From the NCBI GenBank assembly GCA_028066595.1, contig JALCBJ010000003.1, forward strand, positions 1-64,000: a stretch of DNA of 64,000 nucleotides, written 5' to 3'. The position numbers and the translations under genes are program-made. Shown one piece after another: positions 36,540 through 44,579 of the stretch. The notes beneath the pieces were generated by a model. The model was not told the origin of the DNA. It did not search any database and worked only from the letters and a program-made list of their open reading frames with translations. This DNA comes from Thermoanaerobaculia bacterium (lineage in GTDB: Bacteria > Acidobacteriota > Thermoanaerobaculia > Multivoradales > J023). Numbering within the stretch: position 1 is the stretch's first letter; every line of letters starts with the position of its first letter.

Positions 36540-36628
36540 AGCGACCAGGAGTCGCTACAGACCTCCGGGAGGGGGAAGGAGGCCTTCGAACCCTGAAGTA
36601 CGGCGACCCGCGAGGCGGGTTTCAGCCG
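36540..36628 (-). other. Run of stem-loops between the Fis-like and lytic transglycosylase genes
   Basis: Three hairpins lie in series. 36540-36556 pairs AGCGAC with GTCGCT (5-base loop). 36559-36585 pairs AGACCTCC with GGAGGCCT, allowing one G-U. 36606-36620 pairs ACCCGC with GCGGGT (3-base loop). The third can extend in two exclusive ways: CTGAA (36593) with TTCAG (36621), or CGGC (36601) with GCCG (36625). No T-run follows, so these are not ordinary terminators. In the direction of the flanking genes they would lie in the lytic transglycosylase leader. No known riboswitch core was matched. Confidence 0.4.
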
Positions 36629-36659
36629 AGAGTCTGCCAGAACCGTGCCAGGAGGCTCG

Positions 36660-36911
36660 TTATTCCCGCCGCCGGGGACGTACGACGTCTCGGGGTTCGA
36701 TGCCGAGACGTGACACCTTGTTTCGTAGGGTATTGCGATGGACGCCAAGCGCGTCAGCCGAACGGCTGAGATTTCCACGATGGGAGCGGAGGCAGCTGAC
36801 GATGAACTGACGTTCGAACTGTGCTCGAGCCTGTTCCAGGGTCAGACCGCGCTCGACCAGATCAGCCACCAGAAGCGACAGATCCTCATTGAGATTCTTG
36901 CGAGCGGACAC
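36660..36911 (-). CDS. Fis-type helix-turn-helix protein
   Basis: The 83-residue protein has the Fis C-terminal DNA-binding fold, with N-L-S-R-S-A-D-A-L-G-V-H-R-N-T-L-R-N-K-V as helix-turn-helix (residues about 47-66). The preceding L-T-L-E-Q-A-R-A-Q-F-E-R-Q-F is typical of Fis/NtrC-C proteins. There is no receiver or AAA domain, so it is a stand-alone small regulator. It starts with GTG that overlaps the LysM gene's TAG (TAGTG), so it is translated by coupling to that gene. Confidence 0.88.
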   Translation of the reverse strand: MSARKNLNEDLSLLVADLVERGLTLEQARAQFERQFIVSCLRSHRGNLSRSADALGVHRNTLRNKVSRLGIEPRDVVRPRRRE

Positions 36912-38140
36912 TACTTGAGCATCAATACGTCGCCGGGGAAGACCGTGTAGCGGCTCTCCAGGATGTTGGCGAGCGCAGTATCGCCGGTCACCGACAGGAT
37001 GCCGAGCTCACCGACCAATACGGGCGGGAATCCTTCCCGCCCGCGGCGATAGATCGTGAACACGTCTCCCGGGAGCACATCCTGGTTCTCACCCCGGTCG
37101 ATGAACACCAGATAGCCCTGTCCGACGGCAAGGACGCCGTCGAAGCTGCGGATCACGGCAGGTGCGTCAACCAAGGACTCAGCGGATGGCGGCGCGTTGA
37201 CCGGGCGCATCGGCGAGGGCCGGCGCAAGGGTACGGGCTCTGGCTCGAATAGACGGAGCTTCGTTCCCACGGGAATCATGTCGCAAGCACGGACGATCTC
37301 CCCGATGGAGGTGTCGTCCTGGACCGCCAGGATCCGAATCCGACCGCGATAGCGGTAGAACTGGCCTACCTCCTTCTTGGTCACGGGGTGAACTACCATG
37401 TCTTCCGGCCGGATCGCGTTCAGCAACTCACCCGCGGACAGACCGTCGGCTCGGCCGCCAGCGATGTAGACGATGTCGCCAGGTCCGAGGCCATACTTTT
37501 CGGTATCTCCCCTGCCGTAGAAGCCGGAGTAGTCCTCGTAGTCCCGATCGACCACATAGTCGAGCGTCGGCGTCAGGAAGTCGTACTCCGAAGCTGCGAT
37601 CTCGAAGGGGAACTCCTCGCCTTGCGGTGCGATGTACCCGGAGCAGTAGATCTGCGATTCAGAACCCAGAGCCACCGGTGCCTTGGTAGAACCCGCATCC
37701 TCGAACCAGCTTTCTTCCAGGGCCGCATCGGCTGCTGCCAGCTCGTCTGCCAGACCATCCGCAACGGCTTGGGCCATGGGATCGCCCACGACACCATCGG
37801 GAGAATGGATCTGGGCACCGGCCGGGATGATCAAGGGATCGCCCGGATAGATCCAGTGCGCGTCGAGAATGTACTGATTCGCCTCCCACAGCTGTGGCCA
37901 TAGGTAGGGATCGCCGAGCATGGTTCCCGAAATATCCCACAAGGTGTCGCCGGTCTGGATGACGTAGACGTTGGCGCCTTCGGGCGGCGTCGGTGGGGAC
38001 CATGCCGTCCAGTGATCGCCTTCCAAATGCAGGTTCGCCGGCGGCGACTGTGCGCCGACGAGAGTCGCCAGACTCAGTACCGAAGAAATGGCCAGCAGCG
38101 CGGCCAAATAGTGCTTGAACTCTCTTGCCCGACCCTTCAT
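36911..38140 (-). CDS. Exported LysM-domain protein
   Basis: A 409-residue exported protein. A Sec signal peptide (about residues 5-29, ending V-G-A-Q) is followed by one LysM domain: Y-V-I-Q-T-G-D-T-L-W-D-I-S, then P-Y-L-W-P-Q-L-W-E-A-N and I-Y-P-G-D-P-L-I-I-P. The remaining 280 residues are beta-rich with repeated short segments and include P-G-D-V-F-T-I-Y-R-R-G near the C-terminus. Such proteins bind peptidoglycan and may link outer-membrane and wall components. AGGAGG lies seven bases before the ATG, an excellent Shine-Dalgarno. The stop overlaps the Fis-like start. Confidence 0.9.
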   Translation of the reverse strand: MKGRAREFKHYLAALLAISSVLSLATLVGAQSPPANLHLEGDHWTAWSPPTPPEGANVYVIQTGDTLWDISGTMLGDPYLWPQLWEANQYILDAHWIYPGDPLIIPAGAQIHSPDGVVGDPMAQAVADGLADELAAADAALEESWFEDAGSTKAPVALGSESQIYCSGYIAPQGEEFPFEIAASEYDFLTPTLDYVVDRDYEDYSGFYGRGDTEKYGLGPGDIVYIAGGRADGLSAGELLNAIRPEDMVVHPVTKKEVGQFYRYRGRIRILAVQDDTSIGEIVRACDMIPVGTKLRLFEPEPVPLRRPSPMRPVNAPPSAESLVDAPAVIRSFDGVLAVGQGYLVFIDRGENQDVLPGDVFTIYRRGREGFPPVLVGELGILSVTGDTALANILESRYTVFPGDVLMLK

Positions 38141-38313
38141 CGTGACCTCCTGGTCCGGTGCGCCCGTCTCGGAAGACACCGGCTGCGGGTGGTTCCCGTG
38201 CTTCGCGATGCTCGTTCCGGTGTCGATTTCGAGGCTGCGTGCCCGAAGCCTATCCCCAGATCGCGCCGCATGTCGCCGGTGACCTATAGAGATGTGACGA
38301 TACCTCCATCAGA

Positions 38314-38355
38314 CGTCAGAACGTCAAGGTACCGTCAACCAGGTCGCTCTGTCAA
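38314..38355 (-). promoter_or_regulatory. Cluster of TTGACG-like repeats upstream of the LysM gene
   Basis: On the minus strand four TTGAC-type hexamers occur at plus positions 38350-38355 (TTGACA), 38333-38338, 38322-38327 (TTGACG) and 38314-38319 (CTGACG). The spacings are 17, 11 and 8 bases. The first could be a -35 box and the array an operator. No clean -10 partner is evident, so the promoter is not fixed. Confidence 0.25.
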
Positions 38356-38426
38356 GCATCGAATCAGGGAGAAACCGCTTTTTTCATCAGCACTTAGGCG
38401 GCACCCGAAGCAGTACGCCCTCGACC

Positions 38427-39236
38427 TCAGCGTAGCTGGTCCAGCCGCTCTTGCGCCGTGATCGCCGCTGCCGAGCCCGCGAATCGAAGCACGACCTCCT
38501 CGTAGGTCCGCACCGCACGCGCGGTCTGTCCGAGAGCTTCCAGGCAGCGCCCCGCCTTCAGCAAAGCATCTGGAATCTTGTTGCCGTCGGGATATTGCTC
38601 GACCGTGGTCGTATACGACTCGAGAGCTGCCGCGAAGTCTCCTCGGGCCCAACGACTCTCACCGATCCAGAAGTATGCGTTGTCGGCCAGATCGCTGGCC
38701 GGATAGCGGCTCAGGAAAAGACGGAAAGCGCGCTCGGCCTCTGGGTATTGCTGCTGGTGGAAGAGTGCGTATCCCTGGTCGTAGAGCTTCTCACCACCCG
38801 TCGAGTCTCCGGCTTCAGTCTGTACCTCGGTGGGAGTGCTCTGGGCGGGCGGTGAAGGCGCGATCGGCGGCGGGTCGGGCTCTTCCAACTCGAATTCTTC
38901 GACACCACCGAGCCCGCGGAGCGCCACGTCATCGTTGATCGTCGTCGGCTCCTCGGCGCCACCCACGACTCCGCCCCCGTGCTCCGACGGTCCCGAGGCC
39001 AACTGGGCTCGCAGCTCTGTCAGCTCTTCCGCCAAGCGCTGAATCTCCAGATCCCGCATGACCAGCTCGCGACGGAGCTCGACCACCCGCGCACGCAGTT
39101 GCTGGACCTCGTCGTCGGCATTGTCGGCCCTAGCGGGCGCCGGTGCCAGCAAACCGGCACCGCCCCATACGACAAGCCAGGCCATCGAGGCCGGAAACCA
39201 GGACTCGCGCAAGATCCGTCGGAACGCGATTCTCAT
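38427..39236 (-). CDS. CpoB/YbgF-like coiled-coil TPR protein
   Basis: The 269-residue exported protein has an Ala-rich signal peptide (about residues 18-37) and a coiled coil (about 40-80, L-R-A-R-V-V-E-L-R-R-E-L). A Pro/Thr linker and three TPRs follow (L-Y-D-Q-G-Y-A-L-F, A-Y-F-W-I-G-E-S, A-L-L-K-A-G-R-C). This is the layout of YbgF/CpoB, which works with the Tol-Pal complex and coordinates wall synthesis and outer-membrane constriction. No tol or pal gene is adjacent; the neighbour is a BamD-like lipoprotein whose stop it overlaps by four bases (ATGA). Confidence 0.88.
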   Translation of the reverse strand: MRIAFRRILRESWFPASMAWLVVWGGAGLLAPAPARADNADDEVQQLRARVVELRRELVMRDLEIQRLAEELTELRAQLASGPSEHGGGVVGGAEEPTTINDDVALRGLGGVEEFELEEPDPPPIAPSPPAQSTPTEVQTEAGDSTGGEKLYDQGYALFHQQQYPEAERAFRLFLSRYPASDLADNAYFWIGESRWARGDFAAALESYTTTVEQYPDGNKIPDALLKAGRCLEALGQTARAVRTYEEVVLRFAGSAAAITAQERLDQLR

Positions 39237-40177
39237 CTGCGAGAACCTTCGTCGCTGCCTTCACCCGCATCTGCGGTGTCCTTCGTCGCAGTTCCTGTCC
39301 TCGCGGCCCGCAGTGCTTCCAGAGCCGCTCTGCGAGCCTCCTCTTCCTCCCACAAGCGGCGAAGATCGGGAATCTTGTTCTCCTCCCACGACTTGGCCTC
39401 GCCGAGGAACTCAGAATCCGGATATCTACGACGGAGGTCAGCCAGAGACTCTTCCGCTTTTTCGAAATCGCCGCAACGGGAGTATGCGACCACCAGGTTG
39501 TAGAGCGCCTGATCCATCTCCGCAAATTGCGGATAGTTGTTCTGCAGATACTCCAGTCGGGCGATGGCCGCCTTGCAGATACCGGTACCACCGTAGCGGT
39601 TGTAGAACGAGCCCACCACCAACTCGTGTGCCGCCAATTGATCGTTCATCTCCCGCATTCGCTGCCGCGCTTCGGGAAGGTACTCGGAGTCGGGATAGAG
39701 GCGCAGCAGCTCCTCGTAGGCTTCCAGGGCGTCGAGTGTGACCTCCTGGTCGCGATCCGGACGCTCCACCCGCGCGGCCAGGCATTCGGCGACCTTGAAC
39801 TGAGCGTAGTCCGAGCGATCACTGGTAGGAAAGCGGTTCAGGAAGTCACGATACTTCGCCTCGCACTTGATGTAGTTCTCGGTGGATCCCTGGAGATAGA
39901 GCGCATCGGCCGCCAGCAGCAGCGCCTCGCGGCCGGAGCGGGAATTCGGTTCCACCTCGAATGCGTGAATGAGGTGACGACGAGCTCGGGCGTACTTCTC
40001 CTGCTCTAGGAACTGCTTGCCGAGGGTCAATGACTCCTCGGCCGAAAGGCGCAGGATGGGGTCCTCGCGCTCGCCACAGCCCGTTGCGATCAGCGCCAGC
40101 GCTGCGGCACAAACGACGGCCAATGCCAGCGGCAGAGCACCGCGAAGAGAGGGGACGGCTTGGGAAGACGGGATCAT
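39233..40177 (-). CDS. bamD: BamD-like outer-membrane assembly lipoprotein
   Basis: A 314-residue lipoprotein with signal peptide and lipobox A-L-I-A-T-G-C, lipidated Cys at residue 34. About five TPRs follow, including the BamD-like pairs Y-R-D-F-L-N-R-F-P and L-L-R-L-Y-P-D-S-E-Y. BamD holds BamA and helps fold outer-membrane proteins. The C-terminal tail after residue 285 is charged and low in complexity. It is coupled to the CpoB-like gene by a 4-base overlap. The start at 40177 is set by an AAGG-rich region upstream and by the lipoprotein signal. Confidence 0.85.
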   Translation of the reverse strand: MIPSSQAVPSLRGALPLALAVVCAAALALIATGCGEREDPILRLSAEESLTLGKQFLEQEKYARARRHLIHAFEVEPNSRSGREALLLAADALYLQGSTENYIKCEAKYRDFLNRFPTSDRSDYAQFKVAECLAARVERPDRDQEVTLDALEAYEELLRLYPDSEYLPEARQRMREMNDQLAAHELVVGSFYNRYGGTGICKAAIARLEYLQNNYPQFAEMDQALYNLVVAYSRCGDFEKAEESLADLRRRYPDSEFLGEAKSWEENKIPDLRRLWEEEEARRAALEALRAARTGTATKDTADAGEGSDEGSRR

Positions 40178-40233
40178 CGACAGACCTTTCGGGGGGTGCT
40201 CGAACAAGGGCTTTGACAGGAGACGAGGCCGGA

Positions 40234-40932
40234 TCAGCTGGCCGTTCCTTCGGCGAGCCTGCGCAAGTGTTCGATCTCGGCTGCCGGATTGTCGGCGCCA
40301 AAGACCGCGGAGCCCGCTACACAGACATCGACACCGGCGACGGCCGCACGGTGGATCGTGTCGCGCCCCAGGCCGCCGTCCATCTGGATCTGCACCTGGG
40401 AGAGGCCCCGCTCGTCGAGCATGCTACGCAAGCGGCGTGCCTTGTCCAATACGTAGGGTAAGAACGGCTGGCCGCCGAAGCCGGGGTTGACCGACATCAG
40501 CAGCACGAAGTCTAGACTCTGCAGAAGATCCGTCAGGGTCTCGGCGGGCGTCGCCGGATTGAGGACGACCCCGGCCCGGGCACCTGCGGAGCGGATTCTC
40601 GATAGCGTCCGATCCAGATGGACCGCTACTTCCTGATGTACTGAAACCCAGGCCGCGCCCGCCTCGAGGTAGGCGTCCAGCAACGCGTCGGGATTCGACA
40701 CCATCAGGTGGACATCGACCGGTACCTTGGTGCGTCGCACCACGTCCCGCAACACCGGAGGTCCGAAGGTCAGGTTGGGTACGAAGTGGCCGTCCATGAC
40801 GTCGAAGTGCACGAGATCTGCTCCGCCGTCCTCGCAGATCTTCAGCGCGCCCGCCAGATCCGACAGGTCGGCTGCCAGAACAGACGGTGCCAACAGAACC
40901 TTCCGCTCCGGCCCGATCCTAGGCTCGCTCAT
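40234..40932 (-). CDS. rpe: Ribulose-phosphate 3-epimerase
   Basis: The 232-residue TIM-barrel enzyme interconverts ribulose-5-phosphate and xylulose-5-phosphate in the pentose phosphate pathway. Signatures are L-A-P-S-V-L-A-A-D, H-F-D-V-M-D-G-H-F-V-P-N, V-D-V-H-L-M-V, M-S-V-N-P-G-F-G-G-Q and Q-M-D-G-G, carrying the metal-binding His and Asp residues. Its start overlaps the stop of the upstream PASTA gene by four bases (ATGA), indicating translational coupling. Confidence 0.96.
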   Translation of the reverse strand: MSEPRIGPERKVLLAPSVLAADLSDLAGALKICEDGGADLVHFDVMDGHFVPNLTFGPPVLRDVVRRTKVPVDVHLMVSNPDALLDAYLEAGAAWVSVHQEVAVHLDRTLSRIRSAGARAGVVLNPATPAETLTDLLQSLDFVLLMSVNPGFGGQPFLPYVLDKARRLRSMLDERGLSQVQIQMDGGLGRDTIHRAAVAGVDVCVAGSAVFGADNPAAEIEHLRRLAEGTAS

Positions 40933-41756
40933 GATGCGCCTCCCCTGGCCGCGCGTCGCGACCGTACGGCGGCACCGGTCTCCTGGCCGGACAGCTCGTC
41001 CGGTGCTACGACGCCCAACGAGATGACCTCGCCCCGACGGAGCGGGTGGCCTGCGAGCGGGAACTGGCGCAGGACCGTTCCAGCCGCGACACCATCATAG
41101 GTCTCGTAGCTCACGCGACCGATGCGAAAGCCGCGGCGCTCGAAAAAGCCTCGCACGTCTTCGTAGTCGCGACGTACCAGGTCAGGCATGACGAAGACCT
41201 CGGCCGTGGCGCCGACCGAAAGGAAAAGGTCCACCGGCGCGTCCCGCGCCACCCTGGCCCCCGGAGGAGGTTGTTGCTCGACGACGACACCGGAGATTCC
41301 GGTGGCGGAATATACGTCGAACGTCCGACCCACGACCAACCCTGCACCGGCCAGGGACACCTGGGCTGCCTGCAGCGCCTGGCCCGAGAGGTCCGGCACC
41401 TCGATGCGTCTCGGACCTCGCGACAGGGTCAAGGTCACCTCGGTCTCGCGCTTGACGTAGACGCCCGGGCGAGGATCCTGCACCAACACGTGCCCCTTGG
41501 GCACCTGCTCGTCGAATCGGCCGTCCTCGGACCATCGCGTCGTCAGACCCTGGTCAGCCAGGAGCGCCTGCGCATCTTCCTCCGACAGACCTCGGAGCTC
41601 GGGAAGGGGCGTTACACCACCGCGGACGAAGATGCTGAACGCCATGTAGGCGACGAGACCGAAAACCACACCCAGAGCGCCGAGATAGGCGAGAACCTGA
41701 AGGGCCCGGAGGAACTTGCGCCACATGCTGCGCAGTCTAACGGACCGGGAGGACAT
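40929..41756 (-). CDS. Membrane-anchored PASTA-repeat protein
   Basis: The 275-residue protein has one N-terminal membrane helix (about residues 20-45) and three PASTA domains (about 50-115, 116-187 and 188-255). Each carries a P-D-L or P-L-P-E-L start and a P-G-x-x-V-x-x turn. There is no kinase domain, so it is a stand-alone PASTA protein. PASTA domains bind peptidoglycan fragments or muropeptides. The gene is translationally coupled to rpe. It starts with GAGGG before the first ATG. Confidence 0.9.
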   Translation of the reverse strand: MSSRSVRLRSMWRKFLRALQVLAYLGALGVVFGLVAYMAFSIFVRGGVTPLPELRGLSEEDAQALLADQGLTTRWSEDGRFDEQVPKGHVLVQDPRPGVYVKRETEVTLTLSRGPRRIEVPDLSGQALQAAQVSLAGAGLVVGRTFDVYSATGISGVVVEQQPPPGARVARDAPVDLFLSVGATAEVFVMPDLVRRDYEDVRGFFERRGFRIGRVSYETYDGVAAGTVLRQFPLAGHPLRRGEVISLGVVAPDELSGQETGAAVRSRRAARGGAS

Positions 41757-41857
41757 CTAGCCCTCGGGGTCTACCCGAAATCTTGCTCGTCGAGGGATCC
41801 GCTACTCCGGCCCGACGCGGGTGGGGCGATCGTCGACGAAACGGACGCGCCGATCCT

Positions 41858-43177
41858 CTAACCGCCGCCGAAAAGACCGGGAAGATTCTTCGACAGATCC
41901 CAAAAGATCACCGCAGCCATCAGCATCATCAGCAGCACGAATCCAACCTGGTTGAAGCCCTCTTTGACCCGTGCGGACAAGTCTCGACGGATGAGACTTT
42001 CCGCCAGCAGGATCGAGATGTGGCCGCCATCGAGGATCGGAATCGGCAGAAGATTCATCAGACCGATGGAGATCGACAGAAAGCCCATCAGGAAGATCAG
42101 CTGCTTCGGACCGAGAAGCGCCGCTTCGGTGGACATCACTGCGATGTCCACAGGTCCCGACAACGTACTTTTCGCCGACACCTTTCTTGTGAAGAGCTTG
42201 CCGAGGACCTGCCCGGTCTTCTTCACGATGTCGATGTTGAACTGGATACTGGCTCGGATCGCCTCGAGGGGTGGCAGTGGCGAGTAGATCCCCAGCAGGA
42301 CTCCGATCTGACCTTTGCCCTCGACCACCGCCGGCACCAGCTCGAAATCCTGCAACCGGCCGTCTCGTTCCACGGTCAGCACGATCTCGTCACCGGCCCG
42401 CGGTTGAACCTTGGCCACGAAAGCGGCTGCATCCGAGATCGATTCACCGTCCAGGGCGCGCACCGTGTCACCGGGCTTCAGTCCCGCACGATGGGCCGGT
42501 GTACCCTGCACGATGGCCGACAGACGGAGCTCGAACTTCGGAAGTGCGCCGAGAATTCCCTGCTCGCGCTCGTCCTTGGAGGGCACCAACGTCAGCTGTA
42601 TCCTCTCGCCCTCCCGTTCGACGTCGAGTCGCAAAGTCTTCTCCGGCGAAGTACCGACGATGAACACGAAGTCGCTCCAAGTCTTGACCACCTCGCCGTC
42701 TACGGTCAGCACCAGATCACCCGGCTGTAGACCGGCCAACTCCGCAGGGTAGCCCTCCGCCACGCGACCGATTTCCGGCGGCACACCCTGCATGCCCTGT
42801 GCCTCGTGGCCGACCATGAAAACACCGGCAATCACCGCCACCGCAAGGACCACGTTCATTGCGGGGCCTGCCAAGTAGACCAGGATCCGCTGCCACCGGG
42901 GTTTGCAGTGGAAGTCCCCCGGGGCCCCAGTCGACTCTTCGGGCTGGACTCCTGCCATCTGTACGTAGCCGCCCAAAGGCAGCAGCGAGACGCGATAGTC
43001 GGTGCCGCCCAAGTCGAAACCCCACAGCCGCTTGCCGAAGCCCAGCGACAGCACATGCACCCGCACTCCGAACAGCTTCGCCACGATGAAGTGGCCGAAT
43101 TCGTGAACGAAAACGATGACTCCGAGGGCGAAAATCGTCGCCGGCGCACCGATTGCGAACTTCGTGAAGATTTCCAT
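41858..43177 (-). CDS. rseP: RIP site-2 metalloprotease RseP
   Basis: A 439-residue membrane protease with the zinc motif H-E-F-G-H (residues 25-29) in the first helix. Two tandem PDZ domains lie in the periplasmic region (about 115-300), with I-G-R-V-A-E-G-Y-P-A-E-L-A-G-L in the first. The third zinc ligand motif is L-D-G-G-H near the C-terminus. It releases anti-sigma factors and clears signal peptides by intramembrane cleavage. No dxr, cdsA or rasP-type neighbour is present. It is divergent from the OmpA-family gene. No Shine-Dalgarno is evident before its ATG. Confidence 0.95.
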   Translation of the reverse strand: MEIFTKFAIGAPATIFALGVIVFVHEFGHFIVAKLFGVRVHVLSLGFGKRLWGFDLGGTDYRVSLLPLGGYVQMAGVQPEESTGAPGDFHCKPRWQRILVYLAGPAMNVVLAVAVIAGVFMVGHEAQGMQGVPPEIGRVAEGYPAELAGLQPGDLVLTVDGEVVKTWSDFVFIVGTSPEKTLRLDVEREGERIQLTLVPSKDEREQGILGALPKFELRLSAIVQGTPAHRAGLKPGDTVRALDGESISDAAAFVAKVQPRAGDEIVLTVERDGRLQDFELVPAVVEGKGQIGVLLGIYSPLPPLEAIRASIQFNIDIVKKTGQVLGKLFTRKVSAKSTLSGPVDIAVMSTEAALLGPKQLIFLMGFLSISIGLMNLLPIPILDGGHISILLAESLIRRDLSARVKEGFNQVGFVLLMMLMAAVIFWDLSKNLPGLFGGG

Positions 43178-43442
43178 GCAGTTTCTACGATACGGGAAGA
43201 TTTTTCATACGTCGCGACTCGAAGTCGACGTCAGTCGGTACGGTACTTGCTGGAATCGACAATGGGTGTCTCCGGACATCCGATTCCCGTGGGCCTCGAC
43301 CTGCAAGCCTCACGCCCGACCGGGCTGGCAGTCTCTCAGATCCACGCTCACGAGACGACCGGAACCCGACTCTCCACTACGCAAACGGCCCGAGAAAGAT
43401 CTTCGACGGCCGGCAGGTAGGCCACCCCGACCTGCGACGAGA

Positions 43443-43457
43443 AAGGAGCGAGCCATC
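43443..43457 (+). promoter_or_regulatory. Ribosome binding site that decides a non-standard ATC start
   Basis: AAGGAG occupies 43443-43448 and ATC 43455-43457, a six-base spacer ideal for initiation. AUC and AUU starts are rare but are known, for example AUU in infC, where they reduce or regulate initiation. Confidence 0.5.
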
Positions 43458-44426
43458 TCCGATACCAGCACGAAGGAATTCGCCCAGGAATATCAGCTCC
43501 CACGCAAGTCGGCGCGCCGCTTCCGGCTTCTCGTCTGGCTCGTCGTGATCGCCCTGGTAGGGACCGCCGGCTTTTTCCTCTGGCAACGAAACCAGGCCCT
43601 GGAGTCCCGTCTCGCGGCGATGGGCCAGGAGATGGCCGAGCTGCGGACTACGACGCAGCAGGCGGAAGCACGCGCAGAGGTCGCGGAACTTAGTGCCATC
43701 GACGCCGCGAGCCGCGCCGAGTCGGCCGCCGAGCGGGCCGACGAAGCGGAGCAGAAGACCCTAGAGGCGGAAGCCCGCGCCGAAGCCGAGCGCCAGGAAA
43801 AGCTGAAGGCGTGGAAAGAGCAGGAAGCATCGCGCGAAGCGCAGCAGAAGGCCGAGGAAGAGCGGGCCAAGGCCAACGAGGAGGCCTATCAGGCTCGCCT
43901 CGACGCCAAACTGGCACAACTACAGACGCGCGACGCCGAGATCGAGATCGAACGGCTGAAGGACGAGCGTGAGCGGGCGTTGCAGCGACTGCAGTCCACG
44001 CTCAGCAAGTTTGCCGAGACCCGCCGCTCGAAACTCGGTCTGGTGATGAACCTGGGAGACAGCATCGAGTTCGATTTCGACAAGACAGAGCTCCGCCCCC
44101 AAAATCGCGAGCTGCTGAGTCGCATCGCGGGTGTGTTGATGACCCTCGAGGACTTCAATATCCAGGTCTTCGGACACACCGACGACATCGGCGGCGGCGA
44201 CTACAACCTGATGCTCTCCCACCAACGTGCCGCTGCCGTACGTGACTACCTGGTCGAGGCTGGCATCGAAGGCGAGATCATCTCGACCCGTGGCTTCGGC
44301 AAGACCCAACCCCTGGTACAAGGTGTCAGTGCCGAGGCCCGTCAACGCAACCGACGGGTGGAGATCGCGGTCGTACACGTCAGCGGTGAGCTCGCAGGGC
44401 TTTCGAGCGACGATTCGTCGGACTAA
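43455..44426 (+). CDS. OmpA-family protein with membrane anchor and long coiled coil, apparent AUC start
   Basis: The product has a short basic N-terminus, one membrane helix (about residues 24-44), and a coiled coil of about 140 residues rich in Ala, Glu and Arg. A C-terminal OmpA domain follows (F-D-F-D-K-T-E-L-R-P, F-G-H-T-D-D-I-G, R-N-R-R-V-E-I), which binds peptidoglycan. The frame has no ATG, GTG or TTG near its expected start. The only Shine-Dalgarno, AAGGAG at 43443-43448, is followed after six bases by ATC. Upstream candidates are GTG 43266 and ATG 43176, both without Shine-Dalgarno and preceding Arg/Pro-rich sequence of non-coding character. An ATC start or a base error at that position fits best. 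Confidence 0.8.
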   Translation: MSDTSTKEFAQEYQLPRKSARRFRLLVWLVVIALVGTAGFFLWQRNQALESRLAAMGQEMAELRTTTQQAEARAEVAELSAIDAASRAESAAERADEAEQKTLEAEARAEAERQEKLKAWKEQEASREAQQKAEEERAKANEEAYQARLDAKLAQLQTRDAEIEIERLKDERERALQRLQSTLSKFAETRRSKLGLVMNLGDSIEFDFDKTELRPQNRELLSRIAGVLMTLEDFNIQVFGHTDDIGGGDYNLMLSHQRAAAVRDYLVEAGIEGEIISTRGFGKTQPLVQGVSAEARQRNRRVEIAVVHVSGELAGLSSDDSSD

Positions 44427-44579
44427 GGTACGGCGACGAGGGAACGTGACGGTGGCGTTCGGGGCTCGCGCCGAGCTCTAGAGGACACCGGTCGACGGAC
44501 CTCACGCGGAGGCCCCCGCGACCGGTGAGTTCCGGTTCCATCGGGAACCTCCAACATCGCTACGTCTCGAGGTCAAGAC

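Noticed and set aside
36606-36620. Rho-independent terminator
   Set aside because: The stem is strong, but neither direction has a following T-run of useful length.
36540-36628. Match to c-di-GMP or ydaO-type riboswitch
   Set aside because: The conserved cores of these classes were not present; only generic stems match, so no class is assigned.
36466-36810. 114-codon plus-strand frame across the Fis-like region
   Set aside because: Opposite to a clear Fis-type gene and made mainly of Arg/Pro/Ser, as expected of a shadow.
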